Positions 9,704 to 17,430 of a stretch of 64,000 nt of DNA are shown here, piece by piece. The first letter of the stretch is position 1, and the number at the start of each line of letters is the position of its first letter. The notes beneath the pieces were generated by a model. The model saw nothing but the letters and a program-made list of their open reading frames with translations, did no database searches and was not told where the DNA came from. The DNA is from Rhizobium acidisoli (GTDB lineage Bacteria > Pseudomonadota > Alphaproteobacteria > Rhizobiales > Rhizobiaceae): assembly GCF_002531755.2 (NCBI RefSeq), contig NZ_CP034998.1:1488001-1552000 (forward strand), written 5' to 3'. The position numbers and the translations under genes were made by a program.

Positions 9704-10063
9704 TCAGTTCATCGTCTCTGGCATCTGGTCGTGATGTTGCTGCCGCATTTCCTCGATGGCCTCGGCCTCTTTCTTCTCAGCCGCAATCCAGTGATTTCCG
9801 GCCTTGCTTGATCGGATCAGTTCGTCGAGCTTGGTTTGGAGCGCCACCATGTCCCGATTTTGGGAGTGCTGCACCAGCAGAAGAATAAAAAATATGATGA
9901 GCGTCCCCATCATGTTGGTCAGCAGAAACCATTGCCGTGGGAAAGAAAAACTGAGGCCCGCCGCCGCCCATAGGGCGACCAACGCGACCAGCGTGACAGG
10001 GACCGCGCGATGCCCTGCCCATAAGACGGCCAAGTCGGAAATCTGTCGAAAACGCCAGCGCAT
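9704..10063 (-). CDS. Low-affinity iron permease-like paralogue
   Basis: A 119-residue protein with the same layout as its convergent neighbour: a short basic start, two hydrophobic helices, then LVQHSQNRD, a TKLDEL helix and a glutamate-rich end. Shared motifs show the two are paralogues. The ATG at 10063 is chosen because it leaves only the family-like part; the frame could begin at 10111. It lies downstream of katE on the same strand but is separated from it by a terminator, so it probably has its own promoter. Confidence 0.7.
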   Translation of the reverse strand: MRWRFRQISDLAVLWAGHRAVPVTLVALVALWAAAGLSFSFPRQWFLLTNMMGTLIIFFILLLVQHSQNRDMVALQTKLDELIRSSKAGNHWIAAEKKEAEAIEEMRQQHHDQMPETMN

Positions 10064-10135
10064 AGCGCATAAACGAAGGATGGAGCAAATGTTTCCATCA
10101 TCCAGGCTCAATACATCACGTGCTGCGAACAGTTT

Positions 10136-10159
10136 AAAACCCGCGTTTCCGCGGGTTTT
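10136..10159 (-). terminator. Terminator after katE
   Basis: Perfect ten-base arms AAAACCCGCG and CGCGGGTTTT around a four-base loop. The A/T flanks give a T run on either strand; its position directly after the katE stop suggests use on the minus strand. Confidence 0.8.
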
Positions 10160-10192
10160 AGACGACGAGCCGTTCTCATGGCCACCCTAAGT

Positions 10193-12307
10193 TCAATTCA
10201 GTTTGACCGACGGTTCGCGGCCCCAGACACGCAGTTTGCCAAGCGCTTTGACAAAGGCCGCGACATCCCCGGCCGCTCTAAGCGCAAGCACGCCCTCATC
10301 CAGGGAATCGGCAATTCCGGCCTTCTGCATGAGGGGCAGCGCTGTTTCCACATAGCCGATGAACTTGCAGTGCACGAAGGCATCCGACACGAAATCACGG
10401 GCCGTTGCCTCTTTTAGCAGATCGCTGCTTCCCGCGGGCGAGGGCAGCAGCGCGACGGCGTCGTAAAGCACCGAAGGTCCGCCGTCGATCATCTGATGCG
10501 CCTCGATCCAATTGCCGTCCGAGAGCGTCACGCCGCCGATCTTTGGCGCGATCACTTCGAATGTTGCTTTCTGCTCGGTGATCTCGGCAAGCAGCGCCTT
10601 GAAGATCGCGGCGTCGCTGCCGTCGGTGACAAGAATACCGAGCTTGCGTCCTTCGAACCGCTTCGGACCGCGCTCGATAATGCTGAGCGCCGGCGACGGC
10701 TCGAGATCCTGGCGCGTCGGCATGGCGGCATCGGCAGGCTTCGGCATCGATTTGAAGCCGAGTGCGTGGCCGACCTTACTGGCCAAAGTCTCATCGATGT
10801 TCATGAGATGCGAGACCATGCGCTCGCGAATGACCGGTGTTTCGACTTTGCTCAATTCGAAGATCAGTGCTGCTGCGATATGGCGTTGCTCCGGCGGAGT
10901 CTGGCTGATGAAGAACTGCCTGGCCTGGCTGTAATGATCGGCAAAGCTTTCCGGCCGCAACCGGACCTTGGCGCCCTGTTCCTCGGCCGGGAAGTGACGA
11001 TAGCCCTGAACCGGCGATTCTCGCGGTCCCTGATTCCAGGAATTCGGCTGGTAATTGACCCGGCCGACAGGATTGCGCATCGCCATGTGGCCATCCTGCT
11101 GGAAATTGTGGAAGGGACATTTCGGAGCGTTGATCGGCAGATGGGTGAAATTCGGGCCGCCCAGACGTTTCAGTTGCGTGTCGAGATAGGAGAAGTTCCG
11201 TCCCTGCAGAAGCGGGTCGTTGCTGAAGTCGATGCCGGGCGGAACGTTCTGCGTCATGAAGGCGACCTGCTCGGTCTCGGCGAAAAAGTTTTCGGGCATT
11301 CGGTCGAGCACCAGACGGCCGACCGGTTTGACCGGCAGGATCTCCTCGGGAATGATCTTCGTCGGATCGAGGATGTCGAAGTCGAACGTGTCGGCGAAGT
11401 CCTGATCGAAAAGCTGCACACAAAGTTCCCATTCCGGGAAGTTTCCTGACTGGATCGACTGCCAGAGGTCGCGACGATGGAAGTCCGGATCCGCACCGTT
11501 GATCTTGACCGCTTCGTTCCATGCGACGGACTGCAGGCCGAGTTTCGGTTTCCAATGAAATTTGACGAAGGTCGATTCATCGGCCGCGTTGACGAAACGG
11601 AAGGTGTGAACGCCGAACCCCTCCATGAAACGGAAGGAGCGCGGGATGGCGCGGTCCGACATGACCCACATGATCATATGCATGCTTTCCGGGGTGAGGG
11701 AGATGAAGTCCCAGAAATTGTCATGCGCCGACTGCGCCTGTGGAAATTGCCTGTCGGGTTCCGGCTTTACGGAATGGACGACGTCGGGAAATTTGATCGC
11801 GTCCTGAATGAAGAAGACGGGAATATTATTGCCGACCAGATCCCAATTACCCTGCTGGGTGTAGAGCTTCACCGCGAAACCGCGCACGTCGCGCGCCAGA
11901 TCAAACGATCCTTTGCTGCCGGCGACTGTCGAAAACCGGACGAAGGCCGGTGTCTTTTCGCCGGGCCGCTGGAAAAGATCAGCCCGGGTATAGGCGGCCA
12001 GCGATTCATATGTTTCGAAATAGCCATGGGCGCCGTAACCCCGCGCATGCACGACCCGCTCGGGGATGCGCTCGTGGTCGAAATGAAAGATCTTCTCGCG
12101 AAAATGGAAGTCATCGATGACGGCGGGGCCGCGGGCGCCGAGACGGAGCGTATTCTGATCGTCGGAAACGGGGCCGCCTTGTGCTGTGGTCAGCACCGGC
12201 ATGCCGTCCTCGGCAAACTGATGTAGCTCACCGCCTGCACCGCGGTGCAGCTTCTGATCATGAATCGTCGCGTTGTCCGAGGGCGAGGTCTTCGTCTTCT
12301 TGGCCAT
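10193..12307 (-). CDS. katE: Large-subunit monofunctional catalase (HPII/KatE type)
   Basis: Heme catalase that breaks down hydrogen peroxide in the cytoplasm. The 704-residue product is of the large clade: catalytic histidine near residue 87 in [12 protein letters not shown], distal asparagine in [12 protein letters not shown], the proximal heme tyrosine in RNFSYLDTQ, and an extra C-terminal flavodoxin/GATase1-like domain ([17 protein letters not shown] onward). The start ATG follows a GGAGAAG site. Upstream lies a GGAAC-N18-TT element that fits the general stress sigma factor of rhizobia, so stationary-phase or stress induction is likely. Confidence 0.95.
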   Translation of the reverse strand: MAKKTKTSPSDNATIHDQKLHRGAGGELHQFAEDGMPVLTTAQGGPVSDDQNTLRLGARGPAVIDDFHFREKIFHFDHERIPERVVHARGYGAHGYFETYESLAAYTRADLFQRPGEKTPAFVRFSTVAGSKGSFDLARDVRGFAVKLYTQQGNWDLVGNNIPVFFIQDAIKFPDVVHSVKPEPDRQFPQAQSAHDNFWDFISLTPESMHMIMWVMSDRAIPRSFRFMEGFGVHTFRFVNAADESTFVKFHWKPKLGLQSVAWNEAVKINGADPDFHRRDLWQSIQSGNFPEWELCVQLFDQDFADTFDFDILDPTKIIPEEILPVKPVGRLVLDRMPENFFAETEQVAFMTQNVPPGIDFSNDPLLQGRNFSYLDTQLKRLGGPNFTHLPINAPKCPFHNFQQDGHMAMRNPVGRVNYQPNSWNQGPRESPVQGYRHFPAEEQGAKVRLRPESFADHYSQARQFFISQTPPEQRHIAAALIFELSKVETPVIRERMVSHLMNIDETLASKVGHALGFKSMPKPADAAMPTRQDLEPSPALSIIERGPKRFEGRKLGILVTDGSDAAIFKALLAEITEQKATFEVIAPKIGGVTLSDGNWIEAHQMIDGGPSVLYDAVALLPSPAGSSDLLKEATARDFVSDAFVHCKFIGYVETALPLMQKAGIADSLDEGVLALRAAGDVAAFVKALGKLRVWGREPSVKLN

Positions 12308-12339
12308 CTATCTTCTCCGGAAAGGGTGTGACCTAACCG

Positions 12340-12364
12340 AAGCTCAAAAATGGCGACATGTTCC
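12340..12364 (-). promoter_or_regulatory. Candidate EcfG/RpoE2-type promoter of katE
   Basis: On the minus strand GGAAC (12360-12364) is followed after 18 bases by TT (12340-12341), about 30 bases before the katE start. The rhizobial RpoE2 consensus is GGAAC-N18/19-TT. The match is short, so it is suggestive only. Confidence 0.45.
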
Positions 12365-12423
12365 GCTCGCCGCGAAATAAACTGCAACCTGGCGAAGGGC
12401 TGCGTTTCAACAAGACTGCATAA

Positions 12424-12463
12424 AACAGGGCGCGGGGCCTTTCGACCCCGCGCCCCCGTTTTT
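12424..12463. terminator. GC-rich terminator, possibly bidirectional
   Basis: Arms GGGCGCGGGG (12428-12437) and CCCCGCGCCC (12446-12455) pair perfectly around an eight-base loop. T runs flank both sides (TTTTA on the minus side, GTTTTTA on the plus side). It follows the stop of the membrane-protein gene on the minus strand. Confidence 0.8.
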
Positions 12464-12472
12464 AGCCGGTTT

Positions 12473-13384
12473 TCAGAGCCGGCGTGCAACGATGAGATCT
12501 TCCTCTTCGTCGCGTTGCGATCCGCCAAACGCTGCGGCAGCAGAGGCGATGAAAGCCCCGATCAGAAGCGAGAGCGAGCCGAGCAGGGCCGTCGTGGAGG
12601 CCGCCTTGCGTGCCTCATCGGCAGCTTTCTGGGCGGCGACCTTGGCGTCGTCGATCCGCTTCAGCACCGTATCGACGCGGGTGCGTGCATCGGCTTCGGA
12701 AAGACCGGTTCGGGACGATACGATGGTGGCAAGATAGGCCTTGTCGTCATCGGGAATCTGGCCCTGGGCAGCGCCGTTGAGGAGGATGCGGGACACCTCG
12801 GATGTTGCCGCGGCATCATTGGACGTCGCCGCGGCGCGAGCCTGGTCAGGGCGCAGCAATGCGTCGGTAAAATAGGAAGTGGAAAGATCCACCGGCGAGG
12901 TTGCCGACGACGCTGCTGCCGTGCCGGCGGCCGTGGCAGTCGATCCCACGGCCGAGCCCACGGCTTGTGCACCCGCGCCGGCCAGCGAGGTCAGCGATGA
13001 TGCGAGAAACCCGGCGACGAAGACGGTCGCCAGAGCCCAGCTTAGGAAACCATGCGCCGTGTCACGGAAGAAAACCTCGTCCGTGTGAACAGCCGCCCAT
13101 TTCGTCCGCAGCCGGCCGGTAATATAGCCTCCGAGCGCCGAAGAGAGCCATTGCACGAGAACGAGCCAGATTGCCGCCGTCACGCCGAGTGTCCCGAGCG
13201 AACTGCTTTGCCCCGACCAGGGCGACACCATCGTCAGCCCGAGCCCGGATCCAAGCAGCAGAAGAATGAGGGTGACGCCAATGGCCGCGGCCGCACCCCC
13301 GAAGATAGGCCCCCATGTCATGGCCGATTTAGAGGATTCGACCGGAGTGGCAACCTCTCCGGAACCTGTCATTGAAACCGACAT
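12473..13384 (-). CDS. Membrane protein of unknown function
   Basis: A 303-residue protein I cannot assign. It has three hydrophobic helices in the first half (about residues 25-45, 62-82 and 110-132), an Ala/Thr/Ser-rich stretch, a soluble helical part with an LSEADARTRVDTVLKRID segment and many lysines and alanines that could form a coiled coil, then a last helix near residues 270-288 followed by an acidic DEEEDL tail. Similar proteins occur in rhizobia, some labelled PhnA-like without functional support. Its start lies nine bases after the stop of a 25-codon hydrophobic peptide gene, so the two are probably co-transcribed from the EcfG-type site upstream. Confidence 0.75.
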   Translation of the reverse strand: MSVSMTGSGEVATPVESSKSAMTWGPIFGGAAAAIGVTLILLLLGSGLGLTMVSPWSGQSSSLGTLGVTAAIWLVLVQWLSSALGGYITGRLRTKWAAVHTDEVFFRDTAHGFLSWALATVFVAGFLASSLTSLAGAGAQAVGSAVGSTATAAGTAAASSATSPVDLSTSYFTDALLRPDQARAAATSNDAAATSEVSRILLNGAAQGQIPDDDKAYLATIVSSRTGLSEADARTRVDTVLKRIDDAKVAAQKAADEARKAASTTALLGSLSLLIGAFIASAAAAFGGSQRDEEEDLIVARRL

Positions 13385-13393
13385 GATCTGTTC

Positions 13394-13471
13394 CTATCGC
13401 ATAAACAGAGCAAGAAGGATGATGATAGGCAGTGGAACACCGAGCAGCCAAAGTAGAATACCGCGACCCAT
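13394..13471 (-). CDS. 25-residue hydrophobic peptide
   Basis: A short frame coding for a single membrane helix: Met-Gly-Arg-Gly, then ILLWLLGVPLPIIILLALF, ending Met-Arg-stop. A perfect AGGAGG ribosome site sits seven bases before the ATG, much better than at most genes here, and the stop is nine bases from the start of the membrane-protein gene. Peptides of this type (MGRGILLWLLG start) recur in alphaproteobacteria. Function unknown; the context suggests a membrane-stress role. Confidence 0.7.
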   Translation of the reverse strand: MGRGILLWLLGVPLPIIILLALFMR

Positions 13472-13516
13472 GAGAGACCTCCTGTCAAAGCTGACGTTAC
13501 GTTGTTGATGCCACTC

Positions 13517-13541
13517 AACTTTTAACCGCGGTGTTTGTTCC
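13517..13541 (-). promoter_or_regulatory. Candidate EcfG/RpoE2-type promoter
   Basis: On the minus strand GGAAC (13537-13541) is followed after 16 bases by AGTT (13517-13520), which also reads as GGAAC-N18-TT. It lies about 45 bases before the 25-residue peptide gene. Confidence 0.5.
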
Positions 13542-13724
13542 CGGCCGCTTGATCATCGACGATCTTCAGACGCAGATTATAAAGATTGACGAAATCTAGG
13601 GCGCTCGCGCTAACGCCAACCGGGGAGCGCACCTATATCTTGGGTTCAAGCTGGGGAAATTCTCCCGTTACTCCCAAAGGCAGAAACTCATGGCTGCGTC
13701 ACAGCGTAAATCGGAGAAGCATCG

Positions 13725-13904
13725 ATGAACAGATTTCGGGCATTTGTCGCGGCCGGAGCAATCAGTCTTGCCTTTATCACTTCGGCCTGCTCGACAGCGC
13801 CGAATTCATATGGCTCGGCATCGGGATATCAGCCGGGAGATTCCTTGAACCCGGCCTGCGCCGATGGCTTCCGACCCGGCGACGGCCGTTCGTGCAGCTA
13901 TTAG
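13725..13904 (+). CDS. Small putative lipoprotein
   Basis: A 59-residue frame with an N-terminal signal (MNRFRAFVAAGAISLAF), then ITSAC with a cysteine at residue 22 that could be lipidated, although the lipobox is not ideal (T at -3). The mature part is short, rich in Gly/Ser/Pro, with two further cysteines (PACADGF and RSCSY) near the end. GGAGAAG precedes the ATG at good spacing. No family recognised. A longer frame in another phase covers the same DNA but lacks these features. Confidence 0.6.
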   Translation: MNRFRAFVAAGAISLAFITSACSTAPNSYGSASGYQPGDSLNPACADGFRPGDGRSCSY

Positions 13905-14281
13905 AAGCGCTCGGCTCTCGTCCGCTAAGAGCGGCAGCTGGTGGCGATAGTATTGTTCGAAAGGGAGTGCGAGCGCGGTTCCCACACTCCAATGATCAAG
14001 AGAGAACGGCCACGTGATCTCGTGGCAGCGACGTGACGTCAATCTGCCGCCCGACCCCATTCTTAAGTTAATGGCGGTCGCGTCCTGCCGCAGTCTCTAT
14101 ACCATCAAATCGGGAACGCAAAGATGGCCGGTTCGTCGCTTGTTGCTTTCGTTAAAGGCGAACGCCCGGACGACTCAGCCCCGGAGTAATCAACTTCGAT
14201 AAACGCCGGCGCCCCTGCGGGTGGACACGACCGCGGCGCTGTTCTCTTGCGACCTGGATCTTTGGGTCGATTCCAACAATG
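13905..14281. other. Intergenic stretch without a supported gene
   Basis: Short frames exist on both strands but none has a ribosome site, a recognisable product or the codon pattern of its neighbours. I see no hairpin strong enough to call. The region separates the small lipoprotein gene from a minus-strand hypothetical gene. Confidence 0.4.
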
Positions 14282-14524
14282 TCACTGGCCGCGGGGCAAG
14301 GCATCGATCAACTGGTGCACCTTATCGGTTGCGTAGACGATATCCTCGCGGGGCAAATGCACCGTGATTTCGATCTCCTGCCATCGACCGCCATTATTTC
14401 TAGCGTAACTCACAGCTGCCTGTAGAGATTTGAATTCAACTGCGGGCGCGCCGGCGATCCAGAACTGCACGGTGCAATCGGCTTCGCAATAGTCGGAGAG
14501 TGCTTTGAGCGGGTCTAGGGCCAT
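14282..14524 (-). CDS. Hypothetical 80-residue protein
   Basis: Not recognised. The product begins MALDPLKALSDYCEADCTV and reads as a small alpha/beta fold: a strand (VQFWIAG), a helix (SLQAAVSYARNN), a strand (EIEITVHLP) and a final helix. No signal or membrane segment. The frame extends 38 codons upstream, but that part is Arg/Cys-rich and unlike a protein, so the ATG at 14524 is chosen. Confidence 0.55.
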   Translation of the reverse strand: MALDPLKALSDYCEADCTVQFWIAGAPAVEFKSLQAAVSYARNNGGRWQEIEITVHLPREDIVYATDKVHQLIDALPRGQ

Positions 14525-14776
14525 GCCGATGGGCTCTACACCTTTGGTGGTTCTTTGGCTACCGCACGTGAAGCGCCGCCGCTGTTTTCGAGTCGCGCAA
14601 TCCGCGCCACATTGACGTGACCTCCGCTCCTCCAACACCGATGGCCGGCGCGATCACCACTCCTTCCGACACTGGTGCGCGACGGCTGGCGACGTTCTGG
14701 AAATTCCACAGGGGAGAGCCGTTCACGCCAGGTTAATGCGTATTAACCCAGACTCGGGGCCTGAAAGGATGCGCCG

Positions 14777-15091
14777 ATGAAAAAGCTTTTTCCCGTAGTC
14801 GCAGCCACAGTCTTGGCTGCATGTTTCGCGCTGCCGCTAAACGCCATGCCGAATTTCGTGCCGAAACCGGTAGCAATGCACACCGCCGACGTCGAGCAGG
14901 TCAAGGACCGTCGCCACGGTAATGGACATGCGTATGGCCACTGGAAGAAAAGCCGGTACGCTTACCGCGACTGCCGGTATTACGGCTCGTGCTATCGTCC
15001 TCGGCACTACGGCTATCGTGATTATTACGGCTATCGCGACGATTACCCCTATCGTCGTCGATCAGCTGTGACCGTGTATTTCAATTTTTAG
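14777..15091 (+). CDS. Secreted Tyr/Arg/His-rich protein
   Basis: A 104-residue product with a clear signal peptide (MKKLFPVVAATVLAACFALPLNA), followed by a short linker and a low-complexity part rich in tyrosine, arginine, histidine and glycine (repeated YGYRDYYGYRD type units). It ends in VTVYFNF, a pattern that could be a last beta strand. Such small exported proteins are frequent in rhizobia and of unknown function. GAAAGGATG lies upstream of the ATG. A hairpin with the features of a terminator follows. Confidence 0.7.
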   Translation: MKKLFPVVAATVLAACFALPLNAMPNFVPKPVAMHTADVEQVKDRRHGNGHAYGHWKKSRYAYRDCRYYGSCYRPRHYGYRDYYGYRDDYPYRRRSAVTVYFNF

Positions 15092-15411
15092 TCGGCAGTG
15101 CTCCGGCCCCTTGAAGCCGGCGATCTGACCTCACCACCACAGCAGCCCGTCGAGCTACCAACTCGGCGGGCGTCTTGTTTCCGGCGCCTGAACAAAGAAA
15201 AAGGTCGGGGCGATTGCTCGCGCCGACCTTCTTTGATTGCATCAGCGCGGTGCCAGTACATCCGTGGTCACCAGCAAAAGCTATCCGATGGATTGAATTT
15301 ATGCGCCTTGTGAATTTTCGCAAGGATTAGGGTATGCTGATTTAGAGCTAAAAGTGAAAAGAAAACGCCTGTCTTCGGATTTCTCAACGAAACGGGCGAT
15401 TAACTTGAAAA
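15092..15411. other. Intergenic region before tRNA-Asn
   Basis: Apart from the hairpin at 15199-15232 I see no gene. Frames on either strand are short, lack ribosome sites and give no recognisable product. Confidence 0.4.
15199..15232 (+). terminator. Terminator-like hairpin
   Basis: AAGGTCGG (15201-15208) pairs with CCGACCTT (15223-15230), extended by GCG/CGC across one mismatch, followed by TCTTT. It probably ends the transcript of the secreted Tyr-rich protein gene. Confidence 0.6.
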
Positions 15412-15486
15412 TGGCTCCCCGGGCCGGATTCGAACCGGCGACCTGTCGATTAACAGTCGAATGCTCTACCGCTGAGCTACCAGGGA
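15412..15486 (-). tRNA. tRNA-Asn (anticodon GTT)
   Basis: The reverse strand folds as a complete tRNA of 75 bases including an encoded CCA: acceptor TCCCTGG, D-stem GCTC, anticodon loop CTGTTAA, T-loop GGTTCGAATCC. The GTT anticodon reads asparagine codons. Confidence 0.97.
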
Positions 15487-15513
15487 TCACTGCTTGGCGC
15501 GGTGTGAGTGGGC

Positions 15514-15542
15514 TAATACAAATGCTTGCCCGATTTGCCAAG
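15514..15542 (-). promoter_or_regulatory. Sigma-70 type promoter of tRNA-Asn
   Basis: On the minus strand CTTGGC (15537-15542), a 17-base spacer and GTATTA (15514-15519), about 28 bases before the tRNA. It fits the alphaproteobacterial CTTGAC-N17-CTATAT pattern reasonably. Confidence 0.5.
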
Positions 15543-15603
15543 CGGTTTTTTCAAAAAAATGAAATGAACTTGTATTTGGGTTGTCTGTGCCCATCTCTGG
15601 GGA

Positions 15604-15921
15604 ATGACGAACCGGAATGAGCGCGAAGACACGAGAGGCGGCGAAAAGCCTAGGAAGCGGGCAGGGCGCTTCGGCATCGATCATGCAAGCGGCAGGCTTA
15701 TGCTCGGCTCCTTCAGCATCGGCATGCCGCGCTCCCGCATCGCGCGGATGGCGATCGGCATCGCCCTCATTCTATGCGGGTTCCTGGGCTTCCTGCCGAT
15801 CCTGGGCTTCTGGATGCTGCCGCTCGGCTTCCTTGTGCTCTCGCATGATCTGCCTGTCGCGCGCCGGCTTCGGCGGCGGCTGGCGGTCTGGTGGCACAGG
15901 CGGCGGAAGCCGGCTGGCTGA
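15604..15921 (+). CDS. Small membrane protein, PGPGW-like
   Basis: A 105-residue protein with a charged N-terminus, one long hydrophobic hairpin (about residues 48-80: IGIALILCGFLGFLPILGFW then LPLGFLVLSHD) and a very basic end (RRLRRRLAVWWHRRRK). The layout resembles the PGPGW transmembrane family, although the exact PGPGW motif is not present. The ATG at 15604 follows TGGGGA closely; later in-frame ATGs are possible. Confidence 0.55.
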   Translation: MTNRNEREDTRGGEKPRKRAGRFGIDHASGRLMLGSFSIGMPRSRIARMAIGIALILCGFLGFLPILGFWMLPLGFLVLSHDLPVARRLRRRLAVWWHRRRKPAG

Positions 15922-16021
15922 GAGCAGCCGGGGAGCGGTCACGGAACAGCGAAAGGATTCTCGCCTCCGTGGTTTATGGATTGTAAAATGCGAGAACGCG
16001 TCAAAATGGTCAGGTGAGGAC

Positions 16022-16366
16022 ATGAAGGCATTTTTTGTTGTCGCCCTGTCGGCGGCGACGATTCTCTCAGGCGTTCCCGCCCAAGCCCAGGCCGTCGACA
16101 GCCGGGGTTTTGACGCTCGCGGCATCTGCCGCCGTCCCGAGGGCTGCATGGTCGATCCCGGCCAGGGCGGCAGCTATAACGGGCCGCGCAACTATCGCAA
16201 TTTCAACGGCCGGAACGAGCGTGACGGCAATAACGATCGCGGCCGAGACGATCGCCGCTATCGCAACCAGAACAGAAGCGACAATGTCGACGGCCATACC
16301 AACCGCGTGGCCGTAGCCTCTATCACCGTTCAGCCGTGTGCATCGCCGACGTCTAGTTGGCTCTGA
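16022..16366 (+). CDS. Small exported Asn/Arg-rich protein
   Basis: A 114-residue product with a signal peptide (MKAFFVVALSAATILSGVPAQAQA), a CRRPEGC pair of cysteines and then a low-complexity region dominated by Asn, Arg, Gly and Asp (for example NDRGRDDRRYRNQN). No family recognised. GTGAGGAC precedes the ATG. The last about 20 residues lose the compositional bias, which could mean a frameshift near the end, but I cannot prove it. It converges on the KTSC gene, overlapping by 14 bases. Confidence 0.6.
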   Translation: MKAFFVVALSAATILSGVPAQAQAVDSRGFDARGICRRPEGCMVDPGQGGSYNGPRNYRNFNGRNERDGNNDRGRDDRRYRNQNRSDNVDGHTNRVAVASITVQPCASPTSSWL

Positions 16367-16688
16367 GTTCGCTTTCCTCGAAAACGCCGTTAGGTCGCTG
16401 ATCGAGGCTGGTCACCATCAGCAGGCTGGAGACGGCAAGGAGGAGGGCGAGCTTCAGCGCGTAGGAAAGGGAGAGTTGATGTCGGCGGGCCGATGAGACG
16501 CGGGAAGGCGCAACATAATATTTGTAGTAGAAGTGCGGATCGCTCGTTTCCAGCAGGTTCTGGTAGACGTGCGGCGGAATGTCCGCATGTTTCACCGGTG
16601 GAGAACCCGGGAATTTTACATGAAGGTCACGGCTGTCGGCATCATAGGCCGCATGCACGTGCTTCGATTTGAGGGCAGCCCAATCCAT
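16353..16688 (-). CDS. KTSC-domain protein with C-terminal membrane helix
   Basis: The 111-residue product has a KTSC domain in residues 5-65: a SKHVHAAYDADSRDLHVKF strand pair, IPPHVYQNLLETSDPH helix and FYYKYYV strand. Family members often occur in phages or next to nucleases, with no established function. Unusually, a hydrophobic helix follows (LKLALLLAVSSLLMVT), so the domain would sit at the membrane. The start at 16688 is supported by AGGAG at five bases; an ATG five codons upstream would use that site as coding sequence. Confidence 0.65.
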   Translation of the reverse strand: MDWAALKSKHVHAAYDADSRDLHVKFPGSPPVKHADIPPHVYQNLLETSDPHFYYKYYVAPSRVSSARRHQLSLSYALKLALLLAVSSLLMVTSLDQRPNGVFEESELRAN

Positions 16689-16715
16689 TGCAGCTCCTAT
16701 CACCCTCCCGGTGGC

Positions 16716-16744
16716 AATATGAGGCCTGCAAAACGATCGTCAAG
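16716..16744 (-). promoter_or_regulatory. Strong sigma-70 promoter of the KTSC gene
   Basis: On the minus strand CTTGAC (16739-16744), exactly 17 bases, then CATATT (16716-16721). This is close to the alphaproteobacterial housekeeping consensus and is the best such match I found in the window. It lies about 28 bases before the KTSC start. Confidence 0.7.
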
Positions 16745-16828
16745 CTGACAATTTGCTTCAAATGCAATCACTACCGCATCGCTGAACGAGCCGCATTTCA
16801 GGCAGACTATGTCGTGTGGGAGAAATAT

Positions 16829-16902
16829 TGGAGGCCTCGCCCGGAATTGAACCGGGGTACAAGGATTTGCAGTCCTCTGCGTCACCACTCCGCCACGAGG
16901 CC
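16829..16902 (-). tRNA. tRNA-Cys (anticodon GCA)
   Basis: The reverse strand gives a 74-base tRNA including CCA: acceptor GGCCTCG pairs with CGAGGCC, the anticodon loop is CTGCAAA, and the T-loop is GGTTCAATTCC. The GCA anticodon reads cysteine codons. Confidence 0.97.
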
Positions 16903-16933
16903 TCACGGGCTCGTTATCAGAGCCGTGGCGAGC

Positions 16934-16962
16934 GTTTAGAATGATCGTAAGGAAATCGCAAG
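16934..16962 (-). promoter_or_regulatory. Sigma-70 type promoter of tRNA-Cys
   Basis: On the minus strand CTTGCG (16957-16962), 17 bases, CTAAAC (16934-16939), about 32 bases before the tRNA. Confidence 0.5.
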
Positions 16963-17118
16963 GGGGCATTTCGGAAAAACGCCATTCTGCGGCTGCTCAA
17001 CACGTCATTTCTCTACCGCGGATTGGCACGGGTGCTGACTAGATTTCCATGCCAAATTCGCCGGCATAAATTGCGGCAAGACGCCATGGCGGTATCTCAG
17101 AGCGCCTCGGCACCTCTA

Positions 17119-17226
17119 TCACTTCAAGGTCGTTTCGCCGTCCAGCAGCCCGCAGCAGAAGATGCCGATGAGCGCTGCGACGATGAAAAAATCGAACAGC
17201 GTCAGATATTCGAAAATCGCAGACAT
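17119..17226 (-). CDS. 35-residue hydrophobic peptide
   Basis: A short frame beginning MSAIFEYLTLFDFFIVAAL and continuing through IGIFCCGLLDGE to a lysine end: one membrane helix with two adjacent cysteines near its far side. A perfect AGGAGG lies seven bases before the ATG (GGAGGAGCAGGCC). No family recognised. It is divergent from the methyltransferase gene. Confidence 0.55.
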   Translation of the reverse strand: MSAIFEYLTLFDFFIVAALIGIFCCGLLDGETTLK

Positions 17227-17430
17227 GGCCTGCTCCTCCTATTTCCTCCGCTGAAAATCATAACATGAAGGGGAAGGGAATTCCACGTTTGCGTGCAGGG
17301 CCTCATTGCCTCTGTTGCGCGGAAGAAGCGCCTGCCGGATTCTTTTCGCCGGCGGCTGCCAAGCCTTGAAAGCATCGGTGGCGGGGATTAAGAGACGAAA
17401 GACAGGAACCGCTTTCAAGAGCGAGAGGAC

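Noticed and set aside
13586..14017. Plus-strand frame of 143 codons
   Set aside because: Overlaps the better supported small lipoprotein frame in another phase and lacks a ribosome site.
14733..14750. GTTAATGCGTATTAAC as a CtrA box
   Set aside because: The two TTAA halves are six bases apart instead of seven, and the sequence is a simple palindrome.
13394..17226. Integrated element at tRNA-Asn or tRNA-Cys
   Set aside because: No integrase, transposase or repeated tRNA end is visible, so the small-gene cluster is not called a mobile element.
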